From Brevundimonas sp. SH203 (GTDB taxonomy: Bacteria > Pseudomonadota > Alphaproteobacteria > Caulobacterales > Caulobacteraceae): 64,000 nucleotides of DNA. The notes beneath the pieces are model-generated. The model did no database searches and was not told the DNA's origin. It saw only the letters and a list, made by a program, of their open reading frames with translations. Location of the stretch: the NCBI RefSeq assembly GCF_002157625.1, contig NZ_BDMM01000004.1, positions 1-64,000 of the forward strand. Reading direction: 5' to 3'. The position numbers and the translations under genes are program-made. Positions 25,934-34,991 of this stretch are shown piece after piece (within the stretch, counting starts at the first letter, position 1; every line of letters begins with the position of its first letter).

Positions 25934-27126
25934 GCTTTCGCGCCCTTGCGGCCCGGCCTGTGCGAAGGATCGGACAGGGCGCGCGCTTCGTCCAGCGGCC
26001 ATCGCGGCCGGGCGACCACGTCGATGTCGCTGGTCAGGCCCAGCGCCAGCCGCTCGGCCCCCGCCAGGGCGATCATGGCCGCATTGTCGGTGCAATAGGC
26101 CATCGGCGGCGCCAGAAAATCGAACCCATGCTTCGCCGCCGTCGCCTGCAGGGTCGCGCGGATCGTCTTGTTGGCCGCCACCCCGCCAGCCACCACAAAC
26201 AGTCTTTTTCGCCCTACCGGCCGGCTCGCGGAGCCTGCCTGCATGAGGGCGTCGTGCGTCTCCGCATAGGCCGCCAGCGCCCGTTCCGACCGATCCGACA
26301 GCTGGCGCGCGATGGCGTTCTGCACCGCGTCGGCCAGATTTGCCTTGTCCTGCTCCGTCTCGCACGTCTGGGCGATGCGGAAGGCGGCGGTCTTCAGGCC
26401 CGAGAAGGAGAAGTCGCAGTCCTTGCGGCCCAACAGGGCGCGCGGCAGGTCGATCCCGGACCCGTCGCCCTGCATCGCCAGCCGTTCCAGCGCCGGGCCG
26501 CCGGGATAGCCCAGGCCCAGGGCCTTGGCGATCTTGTCGAACGCCTCGCCCGCCGCGTCGTCGATGGTGGCGCCGATCCGGCTCATGTCGCCGATCCCGC
26601 GCACCTCAAGCAGTTGGCAATGGCCGCCGGAAACCAGCAGCAGCAGGAAGGGATAGGCGACCTCCGCCCCCAGTCGCGCCGAGACCGCATGGCCCTCCAG
26701 ATGATTGACCGCCACCAGCGGCAGGCCGCGCGCCAGGGCCGCCGCCTTGCCGAAGCTGAGGCCCACCATGACCCCGCCGACCAGGCCCGGCCCGGCCGTC
26801 GCCGCAATCCCGTCCAGCCCGTCATAGCCCATGCCGGCCTCGGCCATCGCGCGGCGCGCGACCTCGGCTATCATCTCCACATGGCTGCGGGCCGCGATCT
26901 CGGGCACCACCCCGCCATAGGCCGCGTGATCGTCGATCTGGCTGTGGACCACCGACGACAGCACCTCGGCGCGCCCCCCCAATTCGGAAGGCGTCAGGCG
27001 GACCACCGAGGCCGCCGTCTCGTCGCAGCTGGTTTCCAGGCCCAGCACCGTCAGGGCCTGACCGGGACCGGGGGGGACATCCCGTCCAGTTGCCGCTGCC
27101 GGGCCGCTGCTATAGTCGGCGGACAT
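25930..27126 (-). CDS. tsaD: tRNA N6-adenosine threonylcarbamoyltransferase
   Basis: 398 residues from the ATG at 27126; the conserved core starts at [17 protein letters not shown]. Metal-binding histidines are in NHLEGH, the ATP site in [17 protein letters not shown] and [10 protein letters not shown], and the C-terminal [14 protein letters not shown] and [13 protein letters not shown] are canonical. TsaD installs t6A37 on ANN-decoding tRNAs together with TsaB, TsaE and TsaC. It is divergent from hemC and coupled to gpsA. Confidence 0.96.
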   Translation of the reverse strand: MSADYSSGPAAATGRDVPPGPGQALTVLGLETSCDETAASVVRLTPSELGGRAEVLSSVVHSQIDDHAAYGGVVPEIAARSHVEMIAEVARRAMAEAGMGYDGLDGIAATAGPGLVGGVMVGLSFGKAAALARGLPLVAVNHLEGHAVSARLGAEVAYPFLLLLVSGGHCQLLEVRGIGDMSRIGATIDDAAGEAFDKIAKALGLGYPGGPALERLAMQGDGSGIDLPRALLGRKDCDFSFSGLKTAAFRIAQTCETEQDKANLADAVQNAIARQLSDRSERALAAYAETHDALMQAGSASRPVGRKRLFVVAGGVAANKTIRATLQATAAKHGFDFLAPPMAYCTDNAAMIALAGAERLALGLTSDIDVVARPRWPLDEARALSDPSHRPGRKGAKA

Positions 27127-27173
27127 CTCCATCCGGGTCGAGGTAGCGACCCGGCGTCCGGTACGCAACGCTC

Positions 27174-28139
27174 ATGACCTTTCCTCTTCGCATCGGCACC
27201 CGGCGCTCCAAGCTGGCGCTCGCCCAGTCCGGCATGATGCAGCGCGCCATCGGCCGCGCCCTGGGCGTGCCCGAGGCCGAGATCGCGACCGCCGTGCCCC
27301 TGGTCGAGATCGTCACCACCGGCGACCGGGTTCAGGACCGCCGCCTGCTGGAGATCGGCGGCAAGGCCCTGTTCACCAAGGAGATCGAGGAGGCGCTGCT
27401 GGACGGCCGCATCGACATCGCCATCCATTCGATGAAGGACGTGCCCGCCGAACAGCCCGACGGCCTGTGCATCGCCGCCATCCCCGAACGCGAGGACGCC
27501 CGCGACGCCTTCGTCAGCCGCGACTTCGACAGTTTCGACACCCTGCCTTTCGGCGCGCGTCTGGGCACCGCCAGCCTTCGTCGGCAAGCGCAAGCTCTGG
27601 CCCTGAGGCCCGACCTGAAGGTCGAGATGCTGCGCGGCAATATCGACACCCGCCTGCGTCGCGCCGCCGATGGAGAGTTCGACGCCATCCTCCTGGCCGT
27701 CTCGGGCATGACGCGGTTGGGCGTCACCGATCACATCCGCGAGAAGCTGTCGCTGGATGCCTTCCTGCCCGCGCCCGGCCAGGGGGCGCTGGCGCTCCAG
27801 ACCCGCGCATCGGACATCGACGCCCTGCGAAACGCGCCGTGGGTCGCCGCCCTGAACCACGCCGAGACCGCCCTGTGCGTCGCCGCCGAGCGCGGGGCCA
27901 TGACAGCGCTGGAAGGATCGTGCCGCACCGCCGTCGGCGCCTATGCCCGCATCGCCGACGACATCCTGCATCTGACCACCGAAATGCTGAGCCCCGATGG
28001 GTCCGCCCGCTGGCGCCGCGTGGGCGAACTGCCCCAGGCCGATGCGGCCGCCGCCCGCGCCCTGGGCCAGCGGTTGGGGTCCGAGGTCCACGCCTTCGCC
28101 GGCGATCAGGAAGTCGATCCCGCGACGCTGGACGGATGA
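27174..28139 (+). CDS. hemC: Hydroxymethylbilane synthase (porphobilinogen deaminase)
   Basis: 321 residues. RIGTRRSKLALAQ near the N-terminus, HSMKDVPAEQPDGL, GTASLRRQAQAL and LRGNIDTRL are family motifs. The dipyrromethane cofactor attaches to Cys250 in EGSCRTAVGAYARI. It joins four porphobilinogens into hydroxymethylbilane. The stop overlaps the hemD start (ATGA). Confidence 0.97.
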   Translation: MTFPLRIGTRRSKLALAQSGMMQRAIGRALGVPEAEIATAVPLVEIVTTGDRVQDRRLLEIGGKALFTKEIEEALLDGRIDIAIHSMKDVPAEQPDGLCIAAIPEREDARDAFVSRDFDSFDTLPFGARLGTASLRRQAQALALRPDLKVEMLRGNIDTRLRRAADGEFDAILLAVSGMTRLGVTDHIREKLSLDAFLPAPGQGALALQTRASDIDALRNAPWVAALNHAETALCVAAERGAMTALEGSCRTAVGAYARIADDILHLTTEMLSPDGSARWRRVGELPQADAAAARALGQRLGSEVHAFAGDQEVDPATLDG

Positions 28140-28858
28140 CCGCCCCAGCCTCAGCCCCGCTCCCGGCCCGCGTCTGGATCACCCGCGCCGAGCCCGGCGC
28201 CTCTAGCACCGCCGCGCGCCTGACGGCCATGGGGCTGGAGCCGATCGTCGCCCCCCTGCTGGCGGTCGAACGCCTGACGCCCGTTCCGCCCGATCTGACC
28301 GCCTTCGACGCCCTGGCCTTCACCAGCCCCAACGGCGTCGCCGCCTTCGTCCCCCTGACGCCGCGCCGCGACCACCCCGTCTTCGCCGTCGGCGACGCCA
28401 CCGCCCAATCAGCGTCCGCAGCCGGCTTTTCCGACGTCCGCTCCGCCCGGGGCGACCTGATCGCACTGGCCCGATTGATCGCGGCCAGCCTGTCCGGCGC
28501 CGCCGTCCTGATCCCCCAGGCCGAAACCCCGGCCGGCGACATGACGGCCGCCCTGACGCTGGCCGGCGCGCGCGACATCGCGGCCCACGCCCTGCCCGTC
28601 TATCGCACGACCCCGATCCCCCGAACGGCCCCCGCCGCCTTCGACGCCGTCCTGATCCATTCGCCCCGCGCCGCCAGACTGCTGGCCGACCGCCACGCCG
28701 CCCGGCTCCAGGACGCCCGGATCGCCTGCATCTCCCCCGCCGCGGCGGCCGCCCTCGCCGCCCTGGGCCTCGATCCGCAGATCGCGACCGCCCCGAACGA
28801 AGCCGCATTGCTCGCGATCTTGAATCCGACGCTTGGCAAGCGCGGCGCGTCCGTATAA
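28136..28858 (+). CDS. hemD: Uroporphyrinogen-III synthase
   Basis: 240 residues starting MTAPASAPLPARVWITRAEP at the ATG overlapping the hemC stop. RVWITRAEPGASSTAARL, ALAFTSPNGVAAF, FAVGDATAQ and VLIPQAETPAGDMTAAL are consistent with the poorly conserved HemD fold. It closes hydroxymethylbilane to uroporphyrinogen III. The coupling to hemC and its length support the call. The tRNA-Thr gene follows after 40 bp. Confidence 0.92.
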   Translation: MTAPASAPLPARVWITRAEPGASSTAARLTAMGLEPIVAPLLAVERLTPVPPDLTAFDALAFTSPNGVAAFVPLTPRRDHPVFAVGDATAQSASAAGFSDVRSARGDLIALARLIAASLSGAAVLIPQAETPAGDMTAALTLAGARDIAAHALPVYRTTPIPRTAPAAFDAVLIHSPRAARLLADRHAARLQDARIACISPAAAAALAALGLDPQIATAPNEAALLAILNPTLGKRGASV

Positions 28859-28898
28859 AGACCCCCTCTCGCGCAGGGCCACGGCCCTCGCAGCCGGA

Positions 28899-28974
28899 GC
28901 CGCTTTAGCTCAGCCGGTAGAGCACCTCATTCGTAATGAGGGGGTCAGGTGTTCGAGTCACCTAAGCGGCACCA
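28899..28974 (+). tRNA. tRNA-Thr (anticodon CGT), island attachment site
   Basis: A complete 76-nt cloverleaf: acceptor GCCGCTT/AAGCGGC, D arm GCTC/GAGC, anticodon loop TTCGTAA (CGT, decodes ACG), T arm AGGTG/CACCT and encoded CCA. Its last 43 bases recur at 38694-38736 and 59079-59121, so it is the attB gene of two tandem islands and stays functional after integration. Confidence 0.96.
28932..28974 (+). repeat. Attachment site copy 1 (attL), 3' half of tRNA-Thr
   Basis: 43 bp from the anticodon loop to the CCA end. Copy 3 differs by one base and copy 2 by four bases, all in the T stem. Confidence 0.9.
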
Positions 28975-29036
28975 CTACTTCCCTGTGCAGATGGACTGTG
29001 GCTAATGGGCCCCAAGCGTTGCCATTAAGATGTTCG

Positions 29037-29291
29037 ATGCCTAGCACTCGGAAGTATCGGCCTCTTATCAATCATCTGAAGAGCGCCGTCGGCGACGAAT
29101 TCACGATGACGATTGAGGAAGTCGAAGCTCTCGTCGGGCCGATGAAGAAGTACACTCGTACAAAGCAATTTTGGGCCAACACGGTCGATTACGGTGGGCG
29201 GCCAGCTTGGGTCATTCAACAAGAAGCCGGTTTCGACACCGCCTTCCAACTATCGCCCCAGAGGGTACAGTTTAAGCGTCGGAAGGCTTAG
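29037..29291 (+). CDS. DUF7662-like small protein
   Basis: 84 residues (MPSTRKYRPLINHLKSAVGD). The pattern YRPLINHL, then FTMTIEEVEALVGPMKK, FWANTV, AWVIQQEAGFDTAF and VQFKRR matches the small DUF7662 family: an initial tyrosine/proline, an EEIE-type helix, a WWAN-like motif and a final strand. Its function is unknown; it is usually found in mobile or restriction contexts. It is the first gene after the tRNA and converges on an XRE gene with 20 bp overlap. Confidence 0.65.
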   Translation: MPSTRKYRPLINHLKSAVGDEFTMTIEEVEALVGPMKKYTRTKQFWANTVDYGGRPAWVIQQEAGFDTAFQLSPQRVQFKRRKA

Positions 29292-29556
29292 AAGCCGTCT
29301 TTGCGGCGAGACCCAGTCCTTCCCCCTCCACGTCGAGCAGTTCCGATACAGACGCCCCAAGCGCCACGGCGATGGCCTGTATGGTCGTGATAGTAGCGGC
29401 GGCTTTGCCCCGCTCAATCTTGCCGAGATAGCCGACAGATATCCCGGCCGATCCCGCCAGTTCGGCCCGAGACTGATTTACGGCTTCTCGCCACTCCCTC
29501 ACCCGATCACCAACGGCGGCCGTAAACAGATCGGCCGGGGTAGGTTCGTTTGACAT
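29272..29556 (-). CDS. XRE-family transcriptional regulator
   Basis: 94 residues with a HTH_3 domain: LFTAAVGDRVREWREAVNQS, RAELAGSAGISVGYLGKIER, ITTIQAIAVALGASVSELLD. It is a short DNA-binding protein, probably an island repressor. It lies directly downstream of a second XRE gene on the same strand (24 bp gap), so both are probably transcribed together from the divergent region at 29812-29926. Confidence 0.9.
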   Translation of the reverse strand: MSNEPTPADLFTAAVGDRVREWREAVNQSRAELAGSAGISVGYLGKIERGKAAATITTIQAIAVALGASVSELLDVEGEGLGLAAKTASKPSDA

Positions 29557-29580
29557 GAGCAGCCTCCAATAGGCTGCTTA

Positions 29581-29811
29581 TCAGCCTACTCGGGCCGCTT
29601 CCTCGTCGGGGGTGACAAGGGCAACGGGTGTCGTGTCCAGCGCCTGCGATAATTCGTACAGGCTCAGAACGGTCAGATTTTGCAGACCGTTTTCGACCTG
29701 GCTGATGTACCGCTGATCAAAATCACAACGGGCGGACAGTTCTTCCTGGGTGAGCCCTTTCGCCACCCTATGGCGTCTGACGTTTCGGCCGATCAACATC
29801 CTGATGTCCAT
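29581..29811 (-). CDS. XRE-family transcriptional regulator
   Basis: 76 residues, almost only the HTH_3 fold: IGRNVRRHRVAKGLTQEELS, then FDQRYISQVENGLQNLTVLS. Its small size is that of phage- and island-type repressors. It is divergent from the LprI-type cassette, with a TATTCAT/ATGAATA palindrome in between, which is the probable operator. Confidence 0.92.
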   Translation of the reverse strand: MDIRMLIGRNVRRHRVAKGLTQEELSARCDFDQRYISQVENGLQNLTVLSLYELSQALDTTPVALVTPDEEAARVG

Positions 29812-29845
29812 CTCTCATGCGTTGACGGCGGAACACGGCTGAGTT

Positions 29846-29863
29846 TATTCATTACGATGAATA
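29846..29863. promoter_or_regulatory. Palindrome between XRE gene and LprI cassette
   Basis: TATTCAT-TACG-ATGAATA, perfect 7-bp arms, lies 34 bp upstream of the XRE start and 63 bp upstream of the divergent cassette. It is a likely XRE operator controlling both directions. Confidence 0.5.
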
Positions 29864-29926
29864 TCGGCCCTGTTGCCTCACTCAGCCGCCGGAGCGGAGG
29901 GTGCGTCGGGTTGATTGGAAGGGGCA

Positions 29927-30895
29927 ATGATGATCAGAAAACTCATGATGGCGATGACGCTCGCCATAATCACGGCCCCGATGAGCGCCGAAGCGCAATC
30001 AAGCTTCGATTGTCGACGCCCTAGATCGGAGGCGGTGGCGACTATCTGTCGGGACCCTGATCTGTCGGCCAGGGACCGGCAGATTGATCTGGCTTACCGC
30101 AACGCTCTCGATGAGGCGACTGAACCCAATAGAGTACGGGATAATCACACGGCGTGGGCTAATGGCCTCTCGGCATGTGGAAGCGACCGACAGTGCATCG
30201 TTCAGGCCTATGCTGAGGAACTACGGGCGCTCGAATACGCCACGGCTAAAACCCCGCAAGTTGCCGACATGCCGGTCATAAAGGACCGAGTTTCAAGCCC
30301 TGTCGAACGACCATATCCACTTACTTCTAGGACGGATGCGCCTCAGCGGATCGATGGTCCGCTCAATCCGGCGCCCGCTGAACCCGAGCAACCTTTTATC
30401 GGTGAGTCTAATAATGCGGACCAGCCAACATATGATGGTCCGGCCCAGCCGGAGATGGCCGTTTCGGATCAAGAAGCTGCCCCAGCCTCGCAGCCCAGAC
30501 GACAGGGATCTGGCCTAGGCAGCCTAGGTGTCGGCGCATTGTTCATCCTGCCGATCATCGCCATTGTGGCGTCGTTGCTCGTGGTCCGTGGCCTCGCCAA
30601 TCACACGATGCAGAAATACGGATGGCCGCTGATCCTCAACTGGTGGAACGCCCTCTATCTCGTCGGCTTCTTTGGAGGTGTCTTCGTCGGCTCGTTGGGA
30701 GCGCAGACAGGTGATGCCCTACCGATGGGCTTCGGCTTCTTTGGGGCCATTTGGCTGATCCTGCTGATCGTCAACATCTACAAGACTAGCCTCCTGACAG
30801 GCTTGGCGATGACGCTGATTCAGCCATTCGTCGTCTTCATACTGTGGGCTTTCTACGGAGCCACCAAAGCCAAGATGGAGGGCCGGCGGATATGA
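29927..30895 (+). CDS. Membrane protein with N-terminal LprI-like domain
   Basis: 322 residues from ATG 29927 after GGAAGGGGCA. A signal peptide ends near MSAEAQ. An LprI/DUF1311-like domain follows (FDCRRPRSEAVATICRDPDL, SARDRQIDLAYRNAL, ACGSDRQCIVQAYAEEL). A proline-rich linker (about 115-190) leads to three or four membrane segments (LGVGALFILPIIAIVASLLV, LYLVGFFGGVFVGSLG, FGFFGAIWLILLIVNIY). LprI-type domains bind and inhibit lysozyme in known cases. It is the first of three overlapping genes. The lysozyme-inhibitor idea is only family inference. Confidence 0.7.
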   Translation: MMIRKLMMAMTLAIITAPMSAEAQSSFDCRRPRSEAVATICRDPDLSARDRQIDLAYRNALDEATEPNRVRDNHTAWANGLSACGSDRQCIVQAYAEELRALEYATAKTPQVADMPVIKDRVSSPVERPYPLTSRTDAPQRIDGPLNPAPAEPEQPFIGESNNADQPTYDGPAQPEMAVSDQEAAPASQPRRQGSGLGSLGVGALFILPIIAIVASLLVVRGLANHTMQKYGWPLILNWWNALYLVGFFGGVFVGSLGAQTGDALPMGFGFFGAIWLILLIVNIYKTSLLTGLAMTLIQPFVVFILWAFYGATKAKMEGRRI

Positions 30896-31119
30896 GCCGC
30901 CGTCGCAATGGTCTCCCGCCAGGTTTCAGCTTCTCCCTGTCTCGGGCCGTTGGGCTGAGCGACGCAAAACGCAAAATTTCCAGGGATATTGGCATCCCTC
31001 TGACCAGAGCCGGGCGACAGCGAAAAGCCGGTGCAGCGGTCGGTTGCTGCGTTGCCCTTGGAATGCCGCTGGCGGGATTGGGCCTAACTGCATTTTTGGC
31101 GCTGGATATGTTCCCATGA
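30892..31119 (+). CDS. Small basic membrane protein of the LprI cassette
   Basis: 75 residues, ATG overlapping the upstream stop (ATGA). An arginine-rich N-terminus (MSRRRNGLPPGFSFSLSRAV), a short motif ISRDIGIPLTRAGRQRKAG, and a single C-terminal membrane helix (CCVALGMPLAGLGLTAFLAL). I recognise similar small proteins in mobile elements but no function. It lies between two LprI-bearing genes with 4-bp overlaps on both sides, implying a fixed stoichiometric module. Confidence 0.65.
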   Translation: MSRRRNGLPPGFSFSLSRAVGLSDAKRKISRDIGIPLTRAGRQRKAGAAVGCCVALGMPLAGLGLTAFLALDMFP

Positions 31120-32315
31120 CCCACGACACGTCCTCGTCCGACGATGAGCCTGTCATTCCAGCCCTGTTCGCCACCATTCATCACCAAAGCGATGAACGCC
31201 CGGATGGGTACACGGCGGAGGATATCGAAGAACTGAACAGGCTGGCCAATCAGCGGCGTAGGAAGAGGCTGCCTCAACGCAGAACGCTATACATCGCCGG
31301 AGGGGCTTTCGTTCTCGTTGGAGCACTTCTGGCCGGAACCGTCTGGATCTCCCCTATGTGGATGCCTGGACGCATCGAAAAAGCTGCCGAGATCGGTGAT
31401 CGATCTAAGCTGGAACAACTGGTCGATTTCCCAGCCATTCGGACGGCGCTGAAGATCGACGCCAAGGACATGATGAAGGCGACCTATCGCAGCGAAATCG
31501 CTTCGAGCGGTGATCCCTTCGCCATGATGTTCAGCGGCATAGGCGACTCTATCGTAGATGCCGCAGCAGACGCTCTTGTCGACCAATTGGTCACACCGTT
31601 GGCGCTGGAGAAGGCGGCAAGGGGTGAGGACGTGCCCTTCAACTTTCTTGGCGATACCCGAAGCGCCCTGCCGGACTTTCGCCATGTGCGAGACGGCATG
31701 CCGACCTTCACCGCCCGAGGGCGTTATCTGACCCTCGCCCGGTATGAATTCACCCTCCGGTCTATCGGCACCGACCAGAAATTCGACATTCAGATGCGGC
31801 GCACCGGCCCCTTTTCCTGGCGAATTGATAAAGTGAAGATCGATCCTTCGTTTCTGACGTCGTTACAAACGAAAGACCGGCAAGCTGGCACCGCACCTCC
31901 TGAGACACTGAATGCTGAACGGGCGTTGGAAAACGACGTCACGTCCGATCCAGGCGACTACAAGTGGGAAAGAACCGATGAGGATTACGCAGCCTCACGG
32001 GACGATGATGAACGCATAGGGGCTCTCTACAATCGATCTGACTGTGGCGACCTCGTAGGGCCTGAGCGCACCGGCTGTTGGGAATCGGAACAGCAGTTTC
32101 AGGACCAGCGTCTTAACGCTGAGTATGCAGCTTTACGTTCACGGCTCGATACCCCAGCGAAGGAGAACCTTCGACAGCTTCAGCTCTCTTGGATCAAGAG
32201 CAGGGATAGAGAATGTGCAAATCCCGAGCTTGGGTCTGTCGGTTGGGCTGCTGCAGCCTGCATGACGAACGAGACCGCCAAACGCCGACTTTTTCTGCAA
32301 GATTATCGGCCCTAA
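31116..32315 (+). CDS. DUF2939 protein with C-terminal LprI-like domain
   Basis: 399 residues, ATG overlapping the upstream stop. An N-terminal cytosolic tail, then one membrane helix at about 58-82 (TLYIAGGAFVLVGALLAGTV), then a DUF2939-like region (GRIEKAAEIGDRSKLEQLVD, DFPAIRTALKIDAKDMM, FAMMFSGIGDSIVDAAADAL). The C-terminal ~100 residues resemble LprI/DUF1311 (CGDLVGPERTGCWES, NAEYAALRSRLD, LQLSWIKSRDRECANPE). It completes the three-gene cassette. The function is unknown. Confidence 0.7.
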   Translation: MTHDTSSSDDEPVIPALFATIHHQSDERPDGYTAEDIEELNRLANQRRRKRLPQRRTLYIAGGAFVLVGALLAGTVWISPMWMPGRIEKAAEIGDRSKLEQLVDFPAIRTALKIDAKDMMKATYRSEIASSGDPFAMMFSGIGDSIVDAAADALVDQLVTPLALEKAARGEDVPFNFLGDTRSALPDFRHVRDGMPTFTARGRYLTLARYEFTLRSIGTDQKFDIQMRRTGPFSWRIDKVKIDPSFLTSLQTKDRQAGTAPPETLNAERALENDVTSDPGDYKWERTDEDYAASRDDDERIGALYNRSDCGDLVGPERTGCWESEQQFQDQRLNAEYAALRSRLDTPAKENLRQLQLSWIKSRDRECANPELGSVGWAAAACMTNETAKRRLFLQDYRP

Positions 32316-32812
32316 CTCTTAGGGTGTGAGGATGCCGGTTCAAATCGTTTTTCCAGCGATTTGAGCCGGTGGATGGCATTGGCCTAGCTGCCGCCGTGAA
32401 CCGAGCCGCAAGGCGGTTCAGACCGCCAAAATTCGCTCTCCTGCACGAAGATAATTTTCCCTTTGAATCGTGCAGGAGGCATCGAAACCGGCGTTGCCCG
32501 AAAACCGCACCCCGATTTGACCTCTGCCAACCCTTACGCCATCGGCATTTGCGGGCCGTTGAAAAAACGAAGATGAGGTGTTGCTCGACCGCACGGTTAT
32601 GGGCGCACGTCAAGTCTAAAGGCTTGCATTTTCCGTCCATTTGAAGTATATTCTGCAAATCGAGTGAACAGCTCGCCCCCTTAAAACCCACTACTTCAAT
32701 ACCGCTTGGATCAAAATCCTAGCGCTCCCTTCTATACGTCAAATTCAACCCGTCAGAGCAGATTTTAACTTGTCGAAAGACGATAGCGAAGACCTATGCC
32801 TTGAGCCTTAAG
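32316..32812. other. Intergenic region upstream of the island 1 integrase
   Basis: About 490 bp with no supportable gene; a minus-strand open frame here lacks any protein-like signal. It holds two inverted repeats, TCAAATCG/CGATTTGA (32340-32364) and TGAACCG/CGGTTCA (near 32398-32421), and the integrase promoter. It could contain integrase arm sites or regulatory RNA. Confidence 0.4.
32624..32652 (+). promoter_or_regulatory. Sigma-70 promoter for the island 1 integrase
   Basis: TTGCAT (32624-32629), 17-base spacer, TATATT (32647-32652): a near-consensus promoter about 160 bp upstream of the integrase start. Confidence 0.6.
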
Positions 32813-33826
32813 ATGAAGAATACAACCATTACATTTTCAGTAGCGGCAGCCGCTACTATAGCCGACGGCGAGGCAAGGGTCCTCATTGGCCAGAACAAGC
32901 CCCGAATGGTGGTGGACTATCGGGATCGCCTGAGGAAGCACTGCGAACCGTTTTTTAGCAGCACACCGCTCAGCAAAATCGACTCTCGGAAACTGCGAGA
33001 ATTCCGTGACGTGCTGGCCGCCAAGGGGCTGAAGTCAACATCGATCGCCGCCATCCTATCATTCGTCAGCAAAGTTCTGCGGATGGCGCATGACGACGGG
33101 TTGATCCGTCAAATGCCCGCCATTCCAAGACTGCCGCAAAAGGCCAGCCCTCGCTCCGCCTTCAAACGGAACGAATACCATCGCTTTCTGGGATCCCTAA
33201 AAAAGGTCGAGGGCGGCAAACCGGCCCTCGCTTGGAAAGCATCTCCGATTGATAGGGAGTTGCGAGACTTCGTCACCTTCATGGTCAACGGCTTCTTCCG
33301 TCCGGGTGACATGTTTGTGCTTCGGCACAAGCACGTCACGGTCGTTCCTGCCGACAAGGACGGTCCGGCATATCTGCGGGTGGACGCTCCGCCGTCCAAG
33401 GGTCACGCCGACCCAATCATAACCATGCCTGTTGCCGTACTCATTTATAATCGCATTCTGACAACGCAAAAGGCGAGGGGCTTTGGCAAACCTGATGACT
33501 ACCTCTTCCTTCCGCATCGACCCAATCGGGCCTACGCACACGAAATTATCCGTCGCCAATTCCGCCTAGCCCTCACCCACGCAGGGCTTCTGCAAGGGCC
33601 GAACGGGGACGAGCGCACTCTTTATTCTCTCCGCCACACCGCAATCACCATGCGGTTGCAACAGGGCGATGTCGATCTCGTAACGCTAGCCCGAGCGTGC
33701 CGAACCAGCGTCGAAATGATCGACCGATTCTACGCCAGTTCACTCACCGCCGAGTCCAACCGGGACAAGCTTTTCAGCTTCCGGCGGCCAACCCGATACC
33801 TCGATGTCAGCGACCTGATCGACTGA
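32813..33826 (+). CDS. Tyrosine recombinase (integrase) of island 1
   Basis: 337 residues from ATG 32813; a TTG at 32801 would add four. A core-binding SAM-like domain (about 40-120) is followed by the catalytic domain with Arg163 in GFFRPGDM, Arg274 in YSLRHTAIT with His275, and nucleophile Tyr307 in IDRFYASS. The second box is degenerate around RACRTSVEMI, where LGH is expected. It integrates island 1 into tRNA-Thr, most likely. It lies mid-island rather than beside the tRNA, which is unusual. Confidence 0.88.
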   Translation: MKNTTITFSVAAAATIADGEARVLIGQNKPRMVVDYRDRLRKHCEPFFSSTPLSKIDSRKLREFRDVLAAKGLKSTSIAAILSFVSKVLRMAHDDGLIRQMPAIPRLPQKASPRSAFKRNEYHRFLGSLKKVEGGKPALAWKASPIDRELRDFVTFMVNGFFRPGDMFVLRHKHVTVVPADKDGPAYLRVDAPPSKGHADPIITMPVAVLIYNRILTTQKARGFGKPDDYLFLPHRPNRAYAHEIIRRQFRLALTHAGLLQGPNGDERTLYSLRHTAITMRLQQGDVDLVTLARACRTSVEMIDRFYASSLTAESNRDKLFSFRRPTRYLDVSDLID

Positions 33827-33888
33827 CCTCGACGTATGCCCGGAATACCCAGGCTATTTTCAAAGCTTCATATTTTAAGGAGATTTCG

Positions 33889-34326
33889 ATGAAGCAAACT
33901 TGGATCACCGCCGACGAGCATTGTCCCCAGCCCTGCTATGGCGACCAATTGATCGTTACACTTCCACAGAATGCGGACGATTGGGCTGGTCTACCGCCTG
34001 AGAACTATTTGTCCGCTCTGAAACGCCACGGCTATCTGCCGCTCACTGTTTCCGGCCCGTTTCCGGACTCGGCCGAGTTGACTCGCCTCATGCAGACAGC
34101 ATCGATGGAGGACGCCAACGATTATGTGTTGTCGGCTATCAAACTACTCCGTCCCGAACTTGGCTCGCCTTCGCACATCGTATTGGAAGGTGACGAGGAT
34201 CAGTCAGCGCTTATGACGGTGTGGGAGACGAATCCGTATTGGACCCTGGCTATCGGCACCGCCAAACCAGGCAAAATGTTCGATGATCCGACTGTTATCG
34301 TCAGGCTTAACGCTCGCCGCCATTAA
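33889..34326 (+). CDS. Hypothetical protein of island 1
   Basis: 145 residues from ATG 33889 with AAGGAG upstream (MKQTWITADEHCPQPCYGDQ). No known domain is recognised. It is soluble and acidic, and has two Cys near the N-terminus (CPQPC). It follows the integrase by 62 bp and converges on a DUF6641-like gene, so it may be part of the same transcript as the integrase. Confidence 0.6.
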   Translation: MKQTWITADEHCPQPCYGDQLIVTLPQNADDWAGLPPENYLSALKRHGYLPLTVSGPFPDSAELTRLMQTASMEDANDYVLSAIKLLRPELGSPSHIVLEGDEDQSALMTVWETNPYWTLAIGTAKPGKMFDDPTVIVRLNARRH

Positions 34327-34385
34327 GCCATTAAGGCCGCCATTAAGAATGTATCAGGCCGGAGCGATCCGGCCTGATCACCTTT

Positions 34386-34847
34386 TCAGCCTTTCGGACT
34401 GGGCGGGGTGCGAAACTTCGCTTGGAGAGCGTCAGCCGCAACCGCTAAGGCTTCGTCAAGGCCGCCCGCCAACACTTCCTGCCGCAACGACGGCAGTATC
34501 TTCTGAAGATGGGCCAGCGATGGCACGATCAGAGCATCTTTGCCATCTTTCACTGTCAATCTGATCGACCCGTATCGGATTGAGAACTTCACCACGCCGT
34601 CGTCATCGATCCACCACCATGGCGTGACCTTACGGCGCTGTTCGACATCCACCATTTCATCGGATTCGAGGTCACGAGCCCGTTTGATCTTCACCTTGCT
34701 ATAGGTGCCGCCTGCCTGCGACGCTTCTAGAAGATGCAGTTGATCGTGAAGAGCAGCAGCCAGTTTTTTGCGCCGAACTCTCACCGGATCGTAGCCAAGC
34801 TTCCGATCATCGCTATTTGCCAACTTCAGGCTGTTCAAAACACTCAT
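34386..34847 (-). CDS. DUF6641-like protein
   Basis: 153 residues, ATG 34847 after GGAGGCGTGA. The start MSVLNSLKLANSDD, a basic region with PVRVRRKKLAAALHDQLHLL, the central VTPWWWIDDDGVVKFSIRYG and a C-terminal helix with LPSLRQEVLAGGLDEAL match the DUF6641 family. These are short proteins found on plasmids, phages and islands of proteobacteria, of unknown function. Confidence 0.7.
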   Translation of the reverse strand: MSVLNSLKLANSDDRKLGYDPVRVRRKKLAAALHDQLHLLEASQAGGTYSKVKIKRARDLESDEMVDVEQRRKVTPWWWIDDDGVVKFSIRYGSIRLTVKDGKDALIVPSLAHLQKILPSLRQEVLAGGLDEALAVAADALQAKFRTPPSPKG

Positions 34848-34991
34848 TCACGCCTCCTAAATCTCAGGAGGACCTCCATCGGGTTTCGATGAAGGACAAC
34901 AGCCCTATCCATCCTCCGATCCTATTTAACTCAGCCGTCGGAGGAATTTGGCCGCTAAAGTTGACGGCCTAGACCTCAGCCCGGATGGGGC

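Noticed and set aside
25934..26365. 144-residue N-terminal extension of gpsA
   Set aside because: It lies inside tsaD in another frame; the ATG overlapping the tsaD stop fits the GpsA family start.
28833..29036. Extension of the DUF7662-like gene upstream through the tRNA
   Set aside because: The extended frame runs through tRNA-Thr and the hemD end; the conserved protein starts at 29037.
32194..32691. Minus-strand open frame upstream of the integrase
   Set aside because: It overlaps the end of the DUF2939 gene, has no ribosome-binding site or recognisable motif, and runs over the integrase promoter.
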